DNA of 7,174 nt from NCBI GenBank assembly GCA_031266295.1, contig JAISBH010000323.1, positions 1-7,174 of the forward strand. Direction: 5' to 3'. The DNA is from Oscillospiraceae bacterium (GTDB lineage: Bacteria > Bacillota > Clostridia > Christensenellales > Aristaeellaceae). The notes under the pieces were generated by a model. That model had not been told where the DNA came from. It was given only the letters and a program-made list of their open reading frames with translations, and made no database searches. Of this stretch, positions 6,159 to 7,174 are shown piece after piece (position 1 is the first letter of the stretch; each line of letters starts with the position of its first letter). The translations under genes and the position numbers were made by a program.

Positions 6159-7047
6159 AGGTCACCCACCGATTCTGTCCGCGAAGCTGGAGCATCGTTA
6201 CAATGAAGATGAGTATAAACATCACCCACGCGCAGGCATTGGCCATGCCCATCCGATACATCTCGAACGCTTCCCGATAAATGTAATAGGCGGTCACGAC
6301 GGTGGCGCGGCCCGGACCGCCCTGCGTGGCAAGGCGTATGGAATCAAACACTTTAAAAGATGAGATGACGCCCATCGTCGATAGAAAGAACATCGTCGGG
6401 GAAATCATGGGCACCGTCACGCTCAGGAAGATGCGCGCCTCGCTTGCGCCGTCTATGGCGGCGGCCTCGTACAGTTCCGGGGAGATCCCCTTCAATCCCG
6501 CCAGAAATACGACGATGTTATACCCCAGTGTCTGCCATATCTGGAATAACATGAGCGTGGGCAGCGCCCACTTGGGATCGACAAACCACTTGGGCGGATT
6601 CGCCAGTCCCATCGATCGGAGAATGGTATTGATAGGGCCATAGGAAGGCTGCAAAACCACCTGCCAAACGACCACGGAGGCTACAATGCTGGATATATAG
6701 GGGATGAACGCGACCGCTTTCAAAAAATCCGGCGCATACGTATGCCGATGAATGAGCGCGGCGATGGCCAGCCCCAGCGCAAGTCCTGCAGGCACGGTGA
6801 CCACTGAAAAGATCAGCGTATTGCGGATAGCGTCGTTGAACCACACGTCCCGCCCGCCCAGGAGTTTCGCGAAGTTGTCGAAGCCGACCCAGCGGATGGC
6901 GCCGAACCCGCCCAGAAAATTCCACTCCACAAAGCTGAGAAGGAGTGAAGAAACCGCCGGAAACACGATGAACGCCAAGAACCCCAGCATACAGGGGAGT
7001 ATAAAAAAGAATGCGGTCACTCCGTCCCCGCCGCCACGCTTTCTCAT
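6148..7047 (-). CDS. Carbohydrate ABC transporter permease, MalF type
   Basis: An inner-membrane permease subunit of 299 residues in the MalF/UgpA/LplB branch, first gene of the operon. Hydrophobic segments lie near 11-38, 76-100, 112-132, 163-185, 215-235 and 268-288. The EAA loop is EAAAIDGASEARIFLSVTVP (194-213) with E194, G200 and P213 in the expected places. Start choice: an in-frame TTG at 7075-7077 would add 10 residues, but the ATG at 7045-7047 has AAGGGAG eight bases upstream and gives the usual short basic N-terminus MRKR, so I prefer it. No large periplasmic insertion of the E. coli MalF kind is present. No ATP-binding subunit is encoded in the window, so the pair probably shares an ATPase made elsewhere. 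The substrate is unknown. Confidence 0.93.
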   Translation of the reverse strand: MRKRGGGDGVTAFFFILPCMLGFLAFIVFPAVSSLLLSFVEWNFLGGFGAIRWVGFDNFAKLLGGRDVWFNDAIRNTLIFSVVTVPAGLALGLAIAALIHRHTYAPDFLKAVAFIPYISSIVASVVVWQVVLQPSYGPINTILRSMGLANPPKWFVDPKWALPTLMLFQIWQTLGYNIVVFLAGLKGISPELYEAAAIDGASEARIFLSVTVPMISPTMFFLSTMGVISSFKVFDSIRLATQGGPGRATVVTAYYIYREAFEMYRMGMANACAWVMFILIFIVTMLQLRGQNRWVTYDA

Positions 7048-7110
7048 CGTCCGCGCTCCCTTCCGAATCCAGATCAATCTGTTTGGATAGTTTACCAGGC
7101 TTGGTTTATT

Positions 7111-7139
7111 ATTTTATTCCTTTGATGCGGTATTCTCAA
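7111..7139 (-). promoter_or_regulatory. Promoter of the permease operon
   Basis: TTGAGA (7134-7139) and TAAAAT (7111-7116) are separated by exactly 17 bases on the minus strand, each a 5/6 match to the sigma-A consensus. Transcription would start near 7104, leaving a leader of about 57 bases before the ATG at 7047. An imperfect inverted repeat, GGTTCTC (7148-7154) and GAGAATACC (7129-7137), spans the -35 and could be an operator. Confidence 0.7.
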
Positions 7140-7151
7140 TCCTCTAAGAGA

Positions 7152-7168
7152 ACCATTCGCTTACATTC
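7152..7168 (-). promoter_or_regulatory. Candidate activator site: tandem GAATG half-sites
   Basis: GAATGTA (7162-7168) and GAATGGT (7152-7158) repeat with a 10-bp period at about -48 to -64 from the predicted start. The position is nearly the same as that of the AAAGGT pair at the binding-protein promoter, and AATGGT differs from AAAGGT by one base. Binding by the AraC-type regulator is a guess from position and spacing. Confidence 0.3.
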
Positions 7169-7174
7169 TGTGAC

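Noticed and set aside
5286..6206. Long plus-strand open frame of 306 codons
   Set aside because: It lies opposite the MalG-type permease, which has clear membrane segments and an EAA loop. The plus-strand product is highly charged with no recognisable fold.
7045..7077. TTG start for the MalF-type permease
   Set aside because: The ATG at 7047 has a purine-rich ribosome binding site and gives the usual N-terminus; the extra 10 residues fit no family feature.
7152..7165. Catabolite-response (cre) site TGTAAGCGAATGGT
   Set aside because: The left half matches the cre consensus well, but the right half fails at four defined positions. The same bases are explained better as part of a direct repeat.

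Overview
The window looks like a piece of a fairly GC-rich Gram-positive chromosome, most likely from the Clostridia. The evidence is strong AGGAGG-type ribosome binding sites, sigma-A-like promoters in AT-rich gaps, a YesM/YesN-type two-component pair, and a carbohydrate ABC importer with no ATPase gene of its own. I cannot name the species. All five genes lie on the minus strand, so transcription runs from right to left.

Layout from right to left. A short AT-rich leader (7048-7174) carries a good promoter (TTGAGA, 17 bp, TAAAAT). It is followed by two overlapping inner-membrane permease genes of the MalF type (6148-7047) and MalG type (5307-6158). A gap of about 150 bp holds a second promoter with a perfect extended -10. 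The extracellular sugar-binding protein gene follows (3866-5152). After a perfect 12-bp stem hairpin that overlaps a third probable promoter come the membrane histidine kinase (1946-3730, GTG start) and its AraC-type response regulator (303-1949), coupled by an ATGA overlap. The last 302 bases hold no gene. They form a dense non-coding block with a 50-bp direct repeat (46/50 identical, period 231 bp), several hairpins and a G-quadruplex-type motif.

How the parts fit together: the binding protein should capture an oligosaccharide or similar solute outside the cell and hand it to the permease pair. Energy would come from an ATPase encoded elsewhere, as with MsmX-type shared ATPases. The kinase has a large extracytoplasmic sensor domain of about 260 residues. 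It probably detects the same or a related solute, directly or through the binding protein, and phosphorylates the regulator at Asp61. The regulator would then bind near the transporter promoters. The permease and binding-protein promoters each have a tandem half-site pair with a 10-11 bp period at about -48 to -65, where an AraC-type activator would sit. The substrate cannot be read from the sequence, and no glycoside hydrolase is present.

The core locus is a familiar type of system. The least explained parts are the structured repeat block at the left end, the hairpin/promoter overlap at 3762-3806 and the shared half-site arrangement. I did not find clear evidence for an entirely new system.
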